From Hyphomicrobium sp. ghe19 (lineage in GTDB: Bacteria > Pseudomonadota > Alphaproteobacteria > Rhizobiales > Hyphomicrobiaceae): a DNA stretch of 64,000 nt. The notes beneath the pieces are model-generated. The model was not told where the DNA came from, searched no databases, and saw only the letters and a program-made list of their open reading frames with translations. The position numbers were made by a program, and so were the translations under genes. Every line of letters begins with the position of its first letter. Within the stretch, counting starts at the first letter, position 1. Below are positions 1 through 8,769 of this stretch, one piece after another. The stretch is from assembly GCF_902712875.1 (NCBI RefSeq), contig NZ_LR743509.1, positions 1,364,001-1,428,000 of the forward strand, given 5' to 3'.

Positions 1-2418
1 ATCGACACGGCGACGAACGGCAGCCTCTTGCTCAACCACAAGGCATTTTTGTCAGTCGGACACGATGAATATTGGACTTTACAGCAGCAGAACAACGTGC
101 GGGCGGCCCGCGACGCGGGCGTAAGTCTCAATTTTTGGAGTGGCGACGAGAGCTATTGGACGACCGAGCTTCTTCCGAGCATCGACGGCAGTGGAGATCC
201 CAATCGCACCCTTGTGACTTATAAAACGTCATCCACGGGATTGCAGAATCCCGATGGCGTATGGACCGGAGAGACACGGGATCCTGCGGGCGGGCTCATT
301 CCCGAGAACGCACTTTCCGGCCAAATGTACTACGTGGATTGGGATCACAACACGCCGCTCAATCCAATCACGGTGCCCTATAAGTATGCTCAGCTCAACA
401 TCTGGAAAAACACGGATGTCGCTAATCTCCAACCTGGCCAAACATATACAAGTGCGAGCGACTACCTAGGATATGAATGGGACGTCAACGCCACCTCAAG
501 TGAGGTGGCGAACAACGGATTTAGTCCTGCGGGGCTGGTGCCTCTGTCCTCCACAACGGTGACGACCGATGCGCTGAGTAATGCCTACGTCATCTCGGGA
601 CTGATCACGGGAACCGCGACTCATAATCTGACCATGTATCGTGCGCCCAGCGGCGCTCTGGTATTTGCTGCTGGAAGCATCATGTGGTCTTGGTCCCTCT
701 CGTCCTTACATACGCCCGGGCCGGATGGGTCGCCAACGGATGCGCCAGCCGATCCGGCCTTTCAGCAGGCGATGGTCAATCTTCTCGCTCAAGAGGGAAT
801 TCAGCCGCAATCTCTGGATTCGAGCTTGGCCTTGGCCTCGCAATCGACAGACTTCCTGCCGCCGACGACGGTCATATCAACGAACACTGCGGCGCAGTTC
901 GTTGCAGGTCAGCTCGCCACGATCACCGGTACGGCAACGGATCAGGGTGGTGGCGTCGTTGCGGGCGTAGAAGTATCGACCGACGGCGGCAATACGTGGC
1001 ACGAAGCGAATTTTGCAGCCGCCGCCGCGAGTGTCAGCTGGACCTATGCGTGGACTCCCTCGGTGACGGGTTCCTATACCATTTTGGCGCGCTCGGTGGA
1101 CGATGTTGCCAATCTAGCGCATCCACTGCTCAGCCCCAATTTCCAGATTACCGATTTCTACGGCAATTTCGGCGTATCGCAGGGATGGGCAACCGTGGGC
1201 ACAATGCGCACGCTTGCCGATTTCAATGGCGACGGCCGCGCCGATCTCATCGGATTCGGTACTTCAACTGTTTATGCTACGGCTTCACTTGGGGACGCCT
1301 CGCAATACAACGGCGGCGCGAGCTTCTCGACGAATCTCACAGCCTTGGCCAATGACTTCACAATCGCTCAAGGCTACACGGCGGCGAACCAGCGCGGGAT
1401 CGATTTTGTTGGAAACCTCTCGAGTTCTCCGACCGATCACTTCGATACGCTTTGGGCCGTCGGCGCGGACGGGTTTCATTACGCTTCTGTTACTGGTTCG
1501 GGCGCGGCAACGTCGTCAAAGGTCTTTAATAACTTCGGGCTTGCCCAAGGTTGGACGCAAACATACGGCGTGGATGTCGCCTTCCTCTCTACTACCGATG
1601 CCTACGCCTCAATTGTGGGGTTTGGTGTGTCTGGTCTTTGGGTTGGACAGCAGGCATTCAATCCAACGGTGACGCCCCCGGCAAGCTACATCGCAGCGGG
1701 TTCGCAAACGCTCGGCGGCGCATCGGGATGGGACAGCACGTTGGATATCCAAACATTCCGCGATTACCGCGGCAACATGATCGACCTGAACAACGACGGA
1801 ATTGCTGACTTTGTCGGAATGGGACCGACCGGACTAGAATACGCCTACGGCCAGTTTACCGCCGGTGCGACTGCGGGGTCACAGGTTTACTCGCTCGGTG
1901 CCATACAGAAGGGCTCTACCGGCACGAATATCGATTTCGGGCGAGACCAGGGATGGGATACGTCATCGTCGGTTCGCATTCTTGCCGACATCAACGGAGA
2001 CGGACGGCTTGACGTCGTTGCTTTTGGTGACGCGGGTGTTTGGGTATCTCTCGGTCAGCAGCCAAATGCCGATGGAAGCGGTGCGTTCGGCGCCGCCTAC
2101 CTTGCCATGGCAAACTTCGGTACGCAGCAAGGGTGGAGCGCAGGGCTCGACACGCGTGTGTTAGGCGACATTTACAACAAGGGTGAGGTCGATATCATCG
2201 GCTTCGGAGCGGATTACACTTTTGTTGCGCGTCCGACTACGGACCCCACGACGGGACATGTCACTTTTGCGATCAGCGACAGCTGGCATGCTTACGGGTC
2301 TAACGAGGGATACTCGCCTGCTCAGGATTTCCGTGGTGTGGCCGATGTCAACGGGACGGGCGTTGACAGCATTGTTGTGAGCAGTACGTCGACTACGCAA
2401 ATCGTCAGCCGCGTATAA
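1..2418 (+). CDS. Secreted/surface protein with dimethylformamidase-like domain, Ig-like domain and FG-GAP repeats (5' truncated)
   Basis: The reading frame is open from base 1, so the gene begins before the window. The visible N-terminal ~270 residues (motifs GHDEYWT, FWSGDESYW, and VFAAGSIMWSWSL) resemble the domain found C-terminally in the N,N-dimethylformamidase large subunit; in such modular proteins it is usually a domain of unknown role rather than proof of formamidase activity. An Ig-like module follows (roughly residues 280-370, with STDGGNTWHEA). The last ~420 residues hold FG-GAP/VCBS-type repeats with calcium-binding-like cores (DFNGDGRADLIGFG, DLNNDGIADFVGMG, DINGDGRLDVVAFG), each preceded by a (N/D)FG..QGW phrase. 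This suggests an extracellular beta-propeller or adhesin. The signal peptide, if any, lies outside the window. The next gene is convergent. Confidence 0.8.
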   Translation: MDTATNGSLLLNHKAFLSVGHDEYWTLQQQNNVRAARDAGVSLNFWSGDESYWTTELLPSIDGSGDPNRTLVTYKTSSTGLQNPDGVWTGETRDPAGGLIPENALSGQMYYVDWDHNTPLNPITVPYKYAQLNIWKNTDVANLQPGQTYTSASDYLGYEWDVNATSSEVANNGFSPAGLVPLSSTTVTTDALSNAYVISGLITGTATHNLTMYRAPSGALVFAAGSIMWSWSLSSLHTPGPDGSPTDAPADPAFQQAMVNLLAQEGIQPQSLDSSLALASQSTDFLPPTTVISTNTAAQFVAGQLATITGTATDQGGGVVAGVEVSTDGGNTWHEANFAAAAASVSWTYAWTPSVTGSYTILARSVDDVANLAHPLLSPNFQITDFYGNFGVSQGWATVGTMRTLADFNGDGRADLIGFGTSTVYATASLGDASQYNGGASFSTNLTALANDFTIAQGYTAANQRGIDFVGNLSSSPTDHFDTLWAVGADGFHYASVTGSGAATSSKVFNNFGLAQGWTQTYGVDVAFLSTTDAYASIVGFGVSGLWVGQQAFNPTVTPPASYIAAGSQTLGGASGWDSTLDIQTFRDYRGNMIDLNNDGIADFVGMGPTGLEYAYGQFTAGATAGSQVYSLGAIQKGSTGTNIDFGRDQGWDTSSSVRILADINGDGRLDVVAFGDAGVWVSLGQQPNADGSGAFGAAYLAMANFGTQQGWSAGLDTRVLGDIYNKGEVDIIGFGADYTFVARPTTDPTTGHVTFAISDSWHAYGSNEGYSPAQDFRGVADVNGTGVDSIVVSSTSTTQIVSRV

Positions 2419-2440
2419 CCGTGCCTCTCAATCGGGTGAT

Positions 2441-2468
2441 GGGCTGCCGGCTTCGTATCCGGCGGCCC
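2441..2468. terminator. Hairpin between convergent genes
   Basis: A GC-rich 10-bp stem (2441-2450 with 2459-2468, one G-T wobble) and an 8-nt loop sit in the 66-bp gap between two convergent genes. There is no T-run after either arm, so it is a stem-loop of bidirectional-terminator type rather than a textbook intrinsic terminator. Confidence 0.5.
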
Positions 2469-2484
2469 TAAGCCCAGCGATGTC

Positions 2485-4686
2485 TCAATTGCTCCGCTGC
2501 GGTCGATTTCGCACTCGCGCTTGCATTTCCCGCAGCAGCAGCCACCGCACAGGTTTGTTTGGATTTTTGAGCGCAATCTTCCACCAAGGCCTTCGTTCGT
2601 GGAAGTAATAGGAGATTGGCCGTCGAGAGATCAGCACGGAATTTAGAGCCGAAATATCGGGCTCAGCTCCATCATTTTCGCCTGCTCCTTTCCAAGCTTT
2701 GTAGCTCAAGTCGGTCGCATCGAGTGCTGCCGCAAGCGTTACCTTTCCGCCGGCCGAGTACATCTCGTGTTTGGCGAGAACCGCATCGATATGACTTCTG
2801 AAGCTTATGGGCGTCGCATCCGGGAATAGCTCGACGCGAGCTTCAATCCGATTGCTTACGATGTAGCGATGCCCGCTCGCGCAGGCGCGCATATGGAAAT
2901 CCCAATCCACGTTTCGGTCCAAAGACTCATCGAAGCCGATTGCTTCGATCGCTGCGCGGCGTCCCACCATTTCGATGGTGCCGAAGAGATTGGCCACCAC
3001 CCCGGTATTAAGAGCCTCTCCTAAGCGAACTCTATCAGGATACAGAACCTCCGGTTCCGACGGCAGCTTCTCGAAAATCAGTTGCGGAATCACGAAGTCA
3101 AAATCGGGTTGGGACTTCAGGGCCTCTACGGCATCGACCAGAAATGCCGCGTCGATCGACGTACCGGATCTGCAAAATGCAACGGTCTCATTCTTGGCGC
3201 TGCGGAGCCCCAGATTGCAGAGTGCCGCGGGGCCGCCTCGAAAGCCGAGCTCTACGATTTTGACCGTCCCGTCGGAAACGAGCGACGACGCTCTCAGACG
3301 TTCAAAGACCGCGGCTCGTTCGGGTGCAGATGGTCGGCAATCACATGCGAAGATAACTTCGACGTTCAGTCCTTCCACCTGAAGCGCCGAATATACCGTA
3401 TCCATCGGATCGCCATACTCATCGCTTGTCGCAACGATGATCGATAGCCGGTTCGGCTCAGCGTCGGACGGCCGGGATGAGCTGCGTATCGCGGTATTCA
3501 TCCAATATGGCGCGGAGGCTGGCTTTAATGCTACCCGCTCATGCTTCAGTCCGTGCCGGCGTGACCACATATCTTGAAGCAGGCCGATAAGGTCGTGGGC
3601 ACTACCATCGAACTTCTCGCAAAGGGTTCCATTCACCCACGGCGTCTTAGGGCCGAAGGCAGGATTATCGTTGTTGAGAACGACGAGTGCACCCAAGAGA
3701 TTGGCTTCGTATGCCGCGAGACAGAAGCTCTCGTAGGCAGCGGGGAATATCGCGACTGAATTGGAAATGGTTTCTTCCCGGATGGCGTTATGCAGATTGT
3801 CCAGAACCTTGATTCGCGCTTTGAGATGGTCCGGAATCAGGTTTTCACAATGGCGGTACAGTTCGTCGTTGACGATATGCGCCAGTAATAATGCGTCGCC
3901 TTGATATTCCGGGGTGGAGTCCATGAAGCCGACGGCGGCATTGATGAATACGTGCGCTCGTTTCACCCACTGTATCTTGCTGGTGAACACGAGAGGGGTG
4001 TTCTCAGTGAATTTGGCGCTCTCTTCGCGTTCATCGGATTCCAACAGCACCGGCGGCGTTTCAACGATCGCTTTTTGCTTCCATGCTTCGTTGAAGCCAA
4101 AATGCGAAGCGACATCGTCAATGATCGGTTGAAGGTGACCAATGACGATGTCGGCGTCGGAAAGTGCTTTCCGCTCGATATCGGCAATTACCAAATTTCC
4201 ACAATGCGCTGGCCGGTGGTCGCGGCTGCGTAGAACAGCTTCGGTGCTGTGGATTCGTACTGCAATCGTTGAGCGCGCGAAGGCGCGACCCATCAACTTT
4301 TCCTGCAGCGTGGCAAGTGCCACGCCGCCAAAGTCAGGAAATTCGATCACATCGAAGGGCCCGGATTGTTGTTCGATGGCACGAAGCGCTTTCATCAGTT
4401 CGGCGGATTGGCCGTGACGGGCCAACATGAAGGCGTCGGCGGGCGGATAGCTGATATCTTCGGCAGATCCTCGAGAGGTCCACTCTCTGGCGTCGAAGAA
4501 TTGACATGCAGGGTGGACGCGGCGGAACAATCCCTCGCTCAACGCCTTCTCGCCGTACCAGAGAATCGAAAATTCGAGATCGGGATTGCCGCCGTAAGTC
4601 TTGAGAAGATTATGAACCAGAACTCCGATGCCGCCGGATGTAAAATACTTGAGTTCGAACGTTGCAATGCAGACGCGAATGGCCAT
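2485..4686 (-). CDS. Two-domain glycosyltransferase (GT4-like N-terminus, GT2-like C-terminus)
   Basis: This 733-residue protein probably transfers sugars in surface polysaccharide assembly. The first ~390 residues read as a GT-B, GT4-type enzyme: an N-terminal glycine loop (TSGGIGVLVHNLL), a central (T)SKIQWVKRAHVFINA segment and an ESFCLAAYEANLLGALVV segment where GT4 enzymes carry their E(x)7E-like motif. From about residue 410 a second, GT-A/GT2-type domain begins (LSIIVATSDEYGDPMDTVYSALQ), with VAFCRSGTSIDAAFLVDA at the DxD-like position, AAIEAIGFDESLDRNVDWDFHMRA, and a basic C-terminus. It lies 18 bp downstream of another two-domain glycan enzyme on the same strand, so the two are probably co-transcribed. 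A fused GT4-GT2 protein suggests two successive linkages by one polypeptide; acceptor and donor cannot be read from the sequence. Confidence 0.8.
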   Translation of the reverse strand: MAIRVCIATFELKYFTSGGIGVLVHNLLKTYGGNPDLEFSILWYGEKALSEGLFRRVHPACQFFDAREWTSRGSAEDISYPPADAFMLARHGQSAELMKALRAIEQQSGPFDVIEFPDFGGVALATLQEKLMGRAFARSTIAVRIHSTEAVLRSRDHRPAHCGNLVIADIERKALSDADIVIGHLQPIIDDVASHFGFNEAWKQKAIVETPPVLLESDEREESAKFTENTPLVFTSKIQWVKRAHVFINAAVGFMDSTPEYQGDALLLAHIVNDELYRHCENLIPDHLKARIKVLDNLHNAIREETISNSVAIFPAAYESFCLAAYEANLLGALVVLNNDNPAFGPKTPWVNGTLCEKFDGSAHDLIGLLQDMWSRRHGLKHERVALKPASAPYWMNTAIRSSSRPSDAEPNRLSIIVATSDEYGDPMDTVYSALQVEGLNVEVIFACDCRPSAPERAAVFERLRASSLVSDGTVKIVELGFRGGPAALCNLGLRSAKNETVAFCRSGTSIDAAFLVDAVEALKSQPDFDFVIPQLIFEKLPSEPEVLYPDRVRLGEALNTGVVANLFGTIEMVGRRAAIEAIGFDESLDRNVDWDFHMRACASGHRYIVSNRIEARVELFPDATPISFRSHIDAVLAKHEMYSAGGKVTLAAALDATDLSYKAWKGAGENDGAEPDISALNSVLISRRPISYYFHERRPWWKIALKNPNKPVRWLLLREMQARVRNRPQRSN

Positions 4687-4704
4687 AAGGCGATCTCTTG
4701 AAAA

Positions 4705-6945
4705 TTAAAGGTTGAGAAATTCAGCATAACGCTTTCTTGAAACGCGAGTAATTTCCCGTGCGTAATCTGAAATGATTGCCTGCAGCTCTGGATTGTTCAT
4801 CGAGCTGAGGTGATCGAGGCGCTTTCCGATTTCTCGCACATTGAAGGGGTTTGCGATAGCGCTGAGCACCGTAAACGGATGCTCTGTGAGAGCGTCGAGA
4901 AACAGCGGGCCCGAAAGCGCCATTGCTCCTGCGCCAAGCGCTTCCATGTCGACCATCGGATGGCAATCGATCGTCGTTACATTTACGCTAACGTCGACGT
5001 CGTGCAGGAATGAGATGTGGTTGTGGTGACCCGTGTACGGCACCCTTTTGCATCTTGCGGTCTCGGGCATGCCACATTGAATTTTTCCGTAGTGGATAAT
5101 TTCTTGAATCGAGCTCGATAGCGCAGCTCCGAGGAGACTGGAGTGCAAGTTCTTGCGGATATCGGGAAATGCCGGCACCAGAGCAATCTTGCGGTTTCCG
5201 GAAAAAGCCGGGACCAGCCGGCGCCGGTTCGTTGAAGGCGGGCAGTTGAGGAGCATTGGTTCGTAGCTCCGCGGGAACACCATGCCCATTCCGGACTTCA
5301 TCATGTGCGCACGCCGGATGATGCCGGTCCGGCAGACCGTCATGGCGCGCTCGAAAAATTGAGCTTCGGGCTTCCACGCAAGTTGGCTCAGATTTCCGTG
5401 CCAGACGAGGTAGCATTCGATCCCAGCCGCTCGCACCATCCGGAGCGCGCGCTCGGCTGCATCCGAGAAGCCATGAAACACAGCTTTCTGGATGCCCCAT
5501 TCTTCGAGCTGCATAACGAGTTTCATCAAATCGCCCTTGCTGAGGGGGCGCTGCAAAGGGATCGCCACTTTGTGACCCGGCTGCACGCCGGCGGCGGAAC
5601 GTATCCCGTGCCAATTCTGATGAAAGATATGAGCGACGCGCGCGAAGCCCCGGTCGTTTTGCGCGTAGCGACAGTCGCCGTCGGCGTCGAACTCGATCTC
5701 TGAAGACAATTGCCGGGGACTCGTCGTCTCGCGCTTATTTTCATTCTCTTCGGCTGGTTCGGTAGGCTGCGGTTTGCCTACAAGTCCAACGAGTTCGCGA
5801 AGTAGAGAACGTCGGTCCGCCGAGGGTTGGTCTGCTGCTCTGCTGGCGATCTGCTGTTGTTTAGGATCTATCCAGCTCTGGTTTACGACGTCACCGATGC
5901 CAAATGCTTTGAACTTCGGTTTCGCAGATGTTGGCTTTTCCGTAGGTGGCGCTCGGCCGGGAAGATGACATAATGTTCGCAAACGGACGATCTCTTCTGA
6001 GCCGATGGTCATCGGATGATCGATTGGCGCGAGCATCTCGGAAATTTGAAGTTCGATGCCGTCTAGAAGGCGCCGAGCCATATCCCGTGAGTGCAGCACT
6101 GCAGCACGAGCATCGGCCGTTAGACACCAGTTCAACGCCGCATCCATCGCTTCTGGCGTTGCTTCATCAGCTTGCAAGCATACCGGCCATTCAAGGACCC
6201 TAGCTTGCGCGGTGACTTTGTCGCCGCCTGCAACAGAGTCGACAGCAATGACAGGCACGCCGTTTTGAAGTGCGAATACAAGTCCGTGCAATCGATTTGT
6301 AATCAACGTATCGACAACGCCGATGAGCGCGCTGACGCCTTCAGGCGATGCAATGCCGCCCGCGTTGGACGCTTTCGGCCACCGCGTATCGACATCGAAA
6401 ACCGGCAATCCGTGCCGTTCGATTAAATCGTTTATGCGGTCGATGACTTTTGCGTGTCTCTGCCTGGCGCCATACTCGTGCTGGCTCTTGATGATACAGC
6501 GGCCCAACACCGGAACCTTTTCCGTACCGACCATAAAGGTTAGGTCCGGCCGCGTAGCGGCATCGGAGTCGCGCTCGAGCAGAACATCGAATGGGTTCCA
6601 CCTCGCGAGCGGTTCCACCATCGTCAGATTGATGCCGATGCGTTTGCAGTGCCCGTATTGGTCGATATCGAAATTGTGGTTCTGAAGCAGCCCGGGCCAG
6701 CAGGGACCGCAGACGATGACGAGATGAGTGTAGGAACGCGGCTCTGCCATTGCCGGACTGATGGAACCCGTAAGCTCGCTGCGAACGTCGGCTCCAAAGG
6801 CCGAGACGTCGTAGCGTAGTCCAGCGTTCGCGAGACACCGCTTTACAAACTGAAGGCATTGAATGTCTCCGACCGTTGAAAAATGGCCGAGCAAAAGCGC
6901 TCGCTGCTGGACCGAGCCCGGAACTTCGAAGTGAATTTGTTTCAT
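4705..6945 (-). CDS. Polysaccharide pyruvyl transferase-like protein with C-terminal GT-B-like domain
   Basis: This 746-residue protein has, in residues ~1-310, features of the polysaccharide pyruvyl transferase family (ExoV/CsaB/WcaK-like): an N-terminal segment LLLGHFSTVGDIQCLQF and the family-typical LITNRLHGLVFALQNGVPVI followed by a DSVAGGDK phrase. A low-complexity, polar linker (~350-420) leads to a second domain (~430-746) that resembles half of a GT-B glycosyltransferase (VFPRSYEPML, ALVPAFPDIRKNLH, VDMEALGAGAMALSGPLFLDAL). By family it could add ketal-pyruvate to an exopolysaccharide and also transfer or recognise sugar. ATG start at 6943-6945. It is first in a two-gene minus-strand unit with the GT4-GT2 fusion. 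The assignment of the C-terminal half is weaker than that of the N-terminal half. Confidence 0.68.
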   Translation of the reverse strand: MKQIHFEVPGSVQQRALLLGHFSTVGDIQCLQFVKRCLANAGLRYDVSAFGADVRSELTGSISPAMAEPRSYTHLVIVCGPCWPGLLQNHNFDIDQYGHCKRIGINLTMVEPLARWNPFDVLLERDSDAATRPDLTFMVGTEKVPVLGRCIIKSQHEYGARQRHAKVIDRINDLIERHGLPVFDVDTRWPKASNAGGIASPEGVSALIGVVDTLITNRLHGLVFALQNGVPVIAVDSVAGGDKVTAQARVLEWPVCLQADEATPEAMDAALNWCLTADARAAVLHSRDMARRLLDGIELQISEMLAPIDHPMTIGSEEIVRLRTLCHLPGRAPPTEKPTSAKPKFKAFGIGDVVNQSWIDPKQQQIASRAADQPSADRRSLLRELVGLVGKPQPTEPAEENENKRETTSPRQLSSEIEFDADGDCRYAQNDRGFARVAHIFHQNWHGIRSAAGVQPGHKVAIPLQRPLSKGDLMKLVMQLEEWGIQKAVFHGFSDAAERALRMVRAAGIECYLVWHGNLSQLAWKPEAQFFERAMTVCRTGIIRRAHMMKSGMGMVFPRSYEPMLLNCPPSTNRRRLVPAFSGNRKIALVPAFPDIRKNLHSSLLGAALSSSIQEIIHYGKIQCGMPETARCKRVPYTGHHNHISFLHDVDVSVNVTTIDCHPMVDMEALGAGAMALSGPLFLDALTEHPFTVLSAIANPFNVREIGKRLDHLSSMNNPELQAIISDYAREITRVSRKRYAEFLNL

Positions 6946-7466
6946 ATCTTGCAGAGGATTCTCTTGGAGCCGAGCTCCATAGGAAGTTGAAATGGAAATT
7001 GTCGGGTAAGGTCTGAGCGACGACCGGAGATCGCGTTTCTTTCAGATCGCGATTGAGAGCCAGGAAGTGGTCAAACCCGCCAAGTCATATGTGCGGATCG
7101 TCGCGTGCCAATGAATTCTTGTTCTGTGACGCATGAACGGCTCCCAATATCGGCGCCCGATGAAACAAAAATGGACGTGAATTAAAAGTCAGAGGTGGCT
7201 GAAAATGCAGTGCCCTGTGAGATGAATGCTGCCAATCACAGCACAGCGCGGGCCGGGTCGAACAGTTGCTATCTGGTTTAATCAGATGGTCGCGATATGG
7301 TTATCCACAAAAGACCCTTATGGTCTGAGGCTTGAATATCCGCGGACATGCTGAGCGTCTCGGTTGCCAATCGAGTTCAAACCGCGTGAGGGCAGGGCTT
7401 GTGTGCGATCCGATATTTATCACCAGGCGTTGAGTTCACTGCGATCCCTGAGTGGAGGAACGGAAG
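6946..7466. other. 521-bp divergent intergenic region with one DnaA-box match
   Basis: This region separates the minus-strand glycan pair from the plus-strand small gene at 7467 and must hold both promoters. I see no convincing ORF. The 9-mer TTATCCACA at 7301-7309 is a perfect match to the DnaA-box consensus, but it is alone and without an AT-rich unwinding element, so an origin is not supported. A single such 9-mer can be chance. Confidence 0.4.
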
Positions 7467-7748
7467 ATGAGCGAACCTCGAATTGTGGAGGGTAACGGCG
7501 AAGTTGTGGTCGACTGCGCCGGTGGGTCGAGATGGTGTTCTGTACTTCTGTGGGAGGATGTTGCTTCCGCGGAGAGAAGACTGGCGCTGGTTAAGCGGAA
7601 AGACACCGGTCAAGTTTTTGTAGCGAAGCGAAAGTTTGGCGGTTGGATCGAGTTGTCTTGGACGGACGTCATGGATGCGCTTTCGAGGGACGCTCGAGCG
7701 CGTGACGACGCGATCAAGATGCTCGCTCGTGCTGCTGTCGGCGAGTAG
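7467..7748 (+). CDS. Small conserved-looking hypothetical protein
   Basis: The product is a 93-residue soluble protein of unknown function with no signal peptide or membrane segment. The ATG at 7467 is preferred over an in-frame GTG at 7452 because GGAGG at 7454-7458 lies 8 nt upstream of it. The composition (CSVLLWEDVASAERRLALVKRKDTGQ, then an acidic/basic C-terminus) looks like a genuine folded protein. It stands alone, 57 bp before a convergent cytochrome P460 gene. Confidence 0.55.
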   Translation: MSEPRIVEGNGEVVVDCAGGSRWCSVLLWEDVASAERRLALVKRKDTGQVFVAKRKFGGWIELSWTDVMDALSRDARARDDAIKMLARAAVGE

Positions 7749-7805
7749 GAATTGGATCACTTGCCGGTCTGATCTTTCCGCCAAACAGAGTGAGGCTGAG
7801 CCCTG

Positions 7806-8363
7806 TCAGCGCTTTCCGTATGCCGTGAAGATGTAATCTTTCGCTGAAACGATCGTATGGCAGGCAAAGCCGCACTTTGCGTCGTTTTCCTGTGGCGGCT
7901 GATCTTCGACGGTCGCGGGTGTGAAACTGTCAGATTTGGCGTCGTATATAAAAGCGGCGTATCCCCATCCGCCGCTATCGGCGAAGCGCTTGCTATCCTT
8001 CTCGATGAAGTCAACGTTTTGCTGGGCGCCGCCCACCGTTGTTGGACCGGGGGCTTCCGTACTCTTTTCCGGCTTCCAATGGATTTTTGCGATCTTGGAG
8101 CCGTCAGGGAAGGGCTTGCCGTTTTCGGGAATTCCGGCCTTGTAGGCCTCGATCATTACGGGGTTGGCTAGGATGACAGCAATAGCACCTTCCGTGTGAC
8201 TGACGGAGACGGCGGCCCAATCTTCGTATCCTCTGAACTCGGAGAATGCGAGCCCGTTGGGGACGCTCACCGTATACTTATCGTGGGCGGCAATTGCCAG
8301 CCCGCCGACGAGTGTTAGCGAAGCCGCGAGAACCGCGATCGGCAACGATTGACTTACATGCAT
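7806..8363 (-). CDS. Cytochrome P460-family periplasmic haem protein
   Basis: This 185-residue protein carries an N-terminal export signal (residues ~1-26, ending GLAIAA) and the hallmarks of the cytochrome P460 family: an early VPNGLAFSEFRGYEDWAAVSVSHTEG block, a central GKPFPDGSKIAKIHWKPEK block and a C-terminal haem site followed by SAKDYIFTAYGKR. P460 proteins are periplasmic c-type haem proteins; some oxidise hydroxylamine or bind NO, others have no known substrate. The haem site is unusual: it reads C-G-F-A-C-H, three residues between the cysteines rather than two. Start chosen at the ATG giving a complete signal peptide. It is divergent from the phosphoesterase operon and may belong to the same redox theme. 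Confidence 0.85.
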   Translation of the reverse strand: MHVSQSLPIAVLAASLTLVGGLAIAAHDKYTVSVPNGLAFSEFRGYEDWAAVSVSHTEGAIAVILANPVMIEAYKAGIPENGKPFPDGSKIAKIHWKPEKSTEAPGPTTVGGAQQNVDFIEKDSKRFADSGGWGYAAFIYDAKSDSFTPATVEDQPPQENDAKCGFACHTIVSAKDYIFTAYGKR

Positions 8364-8489
8364 GGATTACCCCTTGGAAGTCAGTGACGTTCCAGCGCTG
8401 GTTATCGAGAATACGTTCGTTGAGCGGTTGATTTGGTGTAGGTTCGCCACACCGAAGACGATTATCTGCCGCTCATAGCGGCCACTGTG

Positions 8490-8681
8490 TCATTCCGTGA
8501 CTTCAGAATCCATAGACCCGCCGTCTGTGCGATGGATCCAAATTGCTCCTTTCACTTTGTTTTTAAAATTGGCTACCTCAATAGCGCAGGCTTCGGTAAC
8601 GCGGCCTTTCCGGAGCATGGTTTGCGTGCTGAGTTGTTCTAATTTTGCTACTTCCAACTCGCGAGAAGTGGGAGCCTTCAT
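8490..8681 (-). CDS. Possible small protein in the P460-phosphoesterase gap
   Basis: A 63-codon minus-strand frame begins MKAPTSRELEVAKLEQLSTQ and ends TDGGSMDSEVTE; the amino-acid composition is balanced and charged, with a predicted amphipathic helix early on. It fills part of an otherwise empty 406-bp gap and does not overlap the phosphoesterase start at 8770. The candidate ribosome site upstream (AGGCGGG about 9 nt before the ATG) is weak. No family recognised, and it could be a spurious frame. Confidence 0.35.
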   Translation of the reverse strand: MKAPTSRELEVAKLEQLSTQTMLRKGRVTEACAIEVANFKNKVKGAIWIHRTDGGSMDSEVTE

Positions 8682-8769
8682 TTTTTTGACCCGCCTGGGA
8701 ATAAACGGCTCGTCCCTCGAGTCTACCCTTTCGACCCGCCAAGTCGCGGACCTTTGGAAAGGTATAGTC

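Noticed and set aside
1..2418. Calling the first gene N,N-dimethylformamidase
   Set aside because: Only a domain resemblance is visible, combined with adhesin-like modules; no small subunit gene is adjacent in the window.
7301..7309. Perfect DnaA-box 9-mer as a possible replication origin
   Set aside because: It is a single box in a 521-bp gap with no AT-rich element, no further boxes and no dnaA/parAB neighbours; one match is expected by chance.
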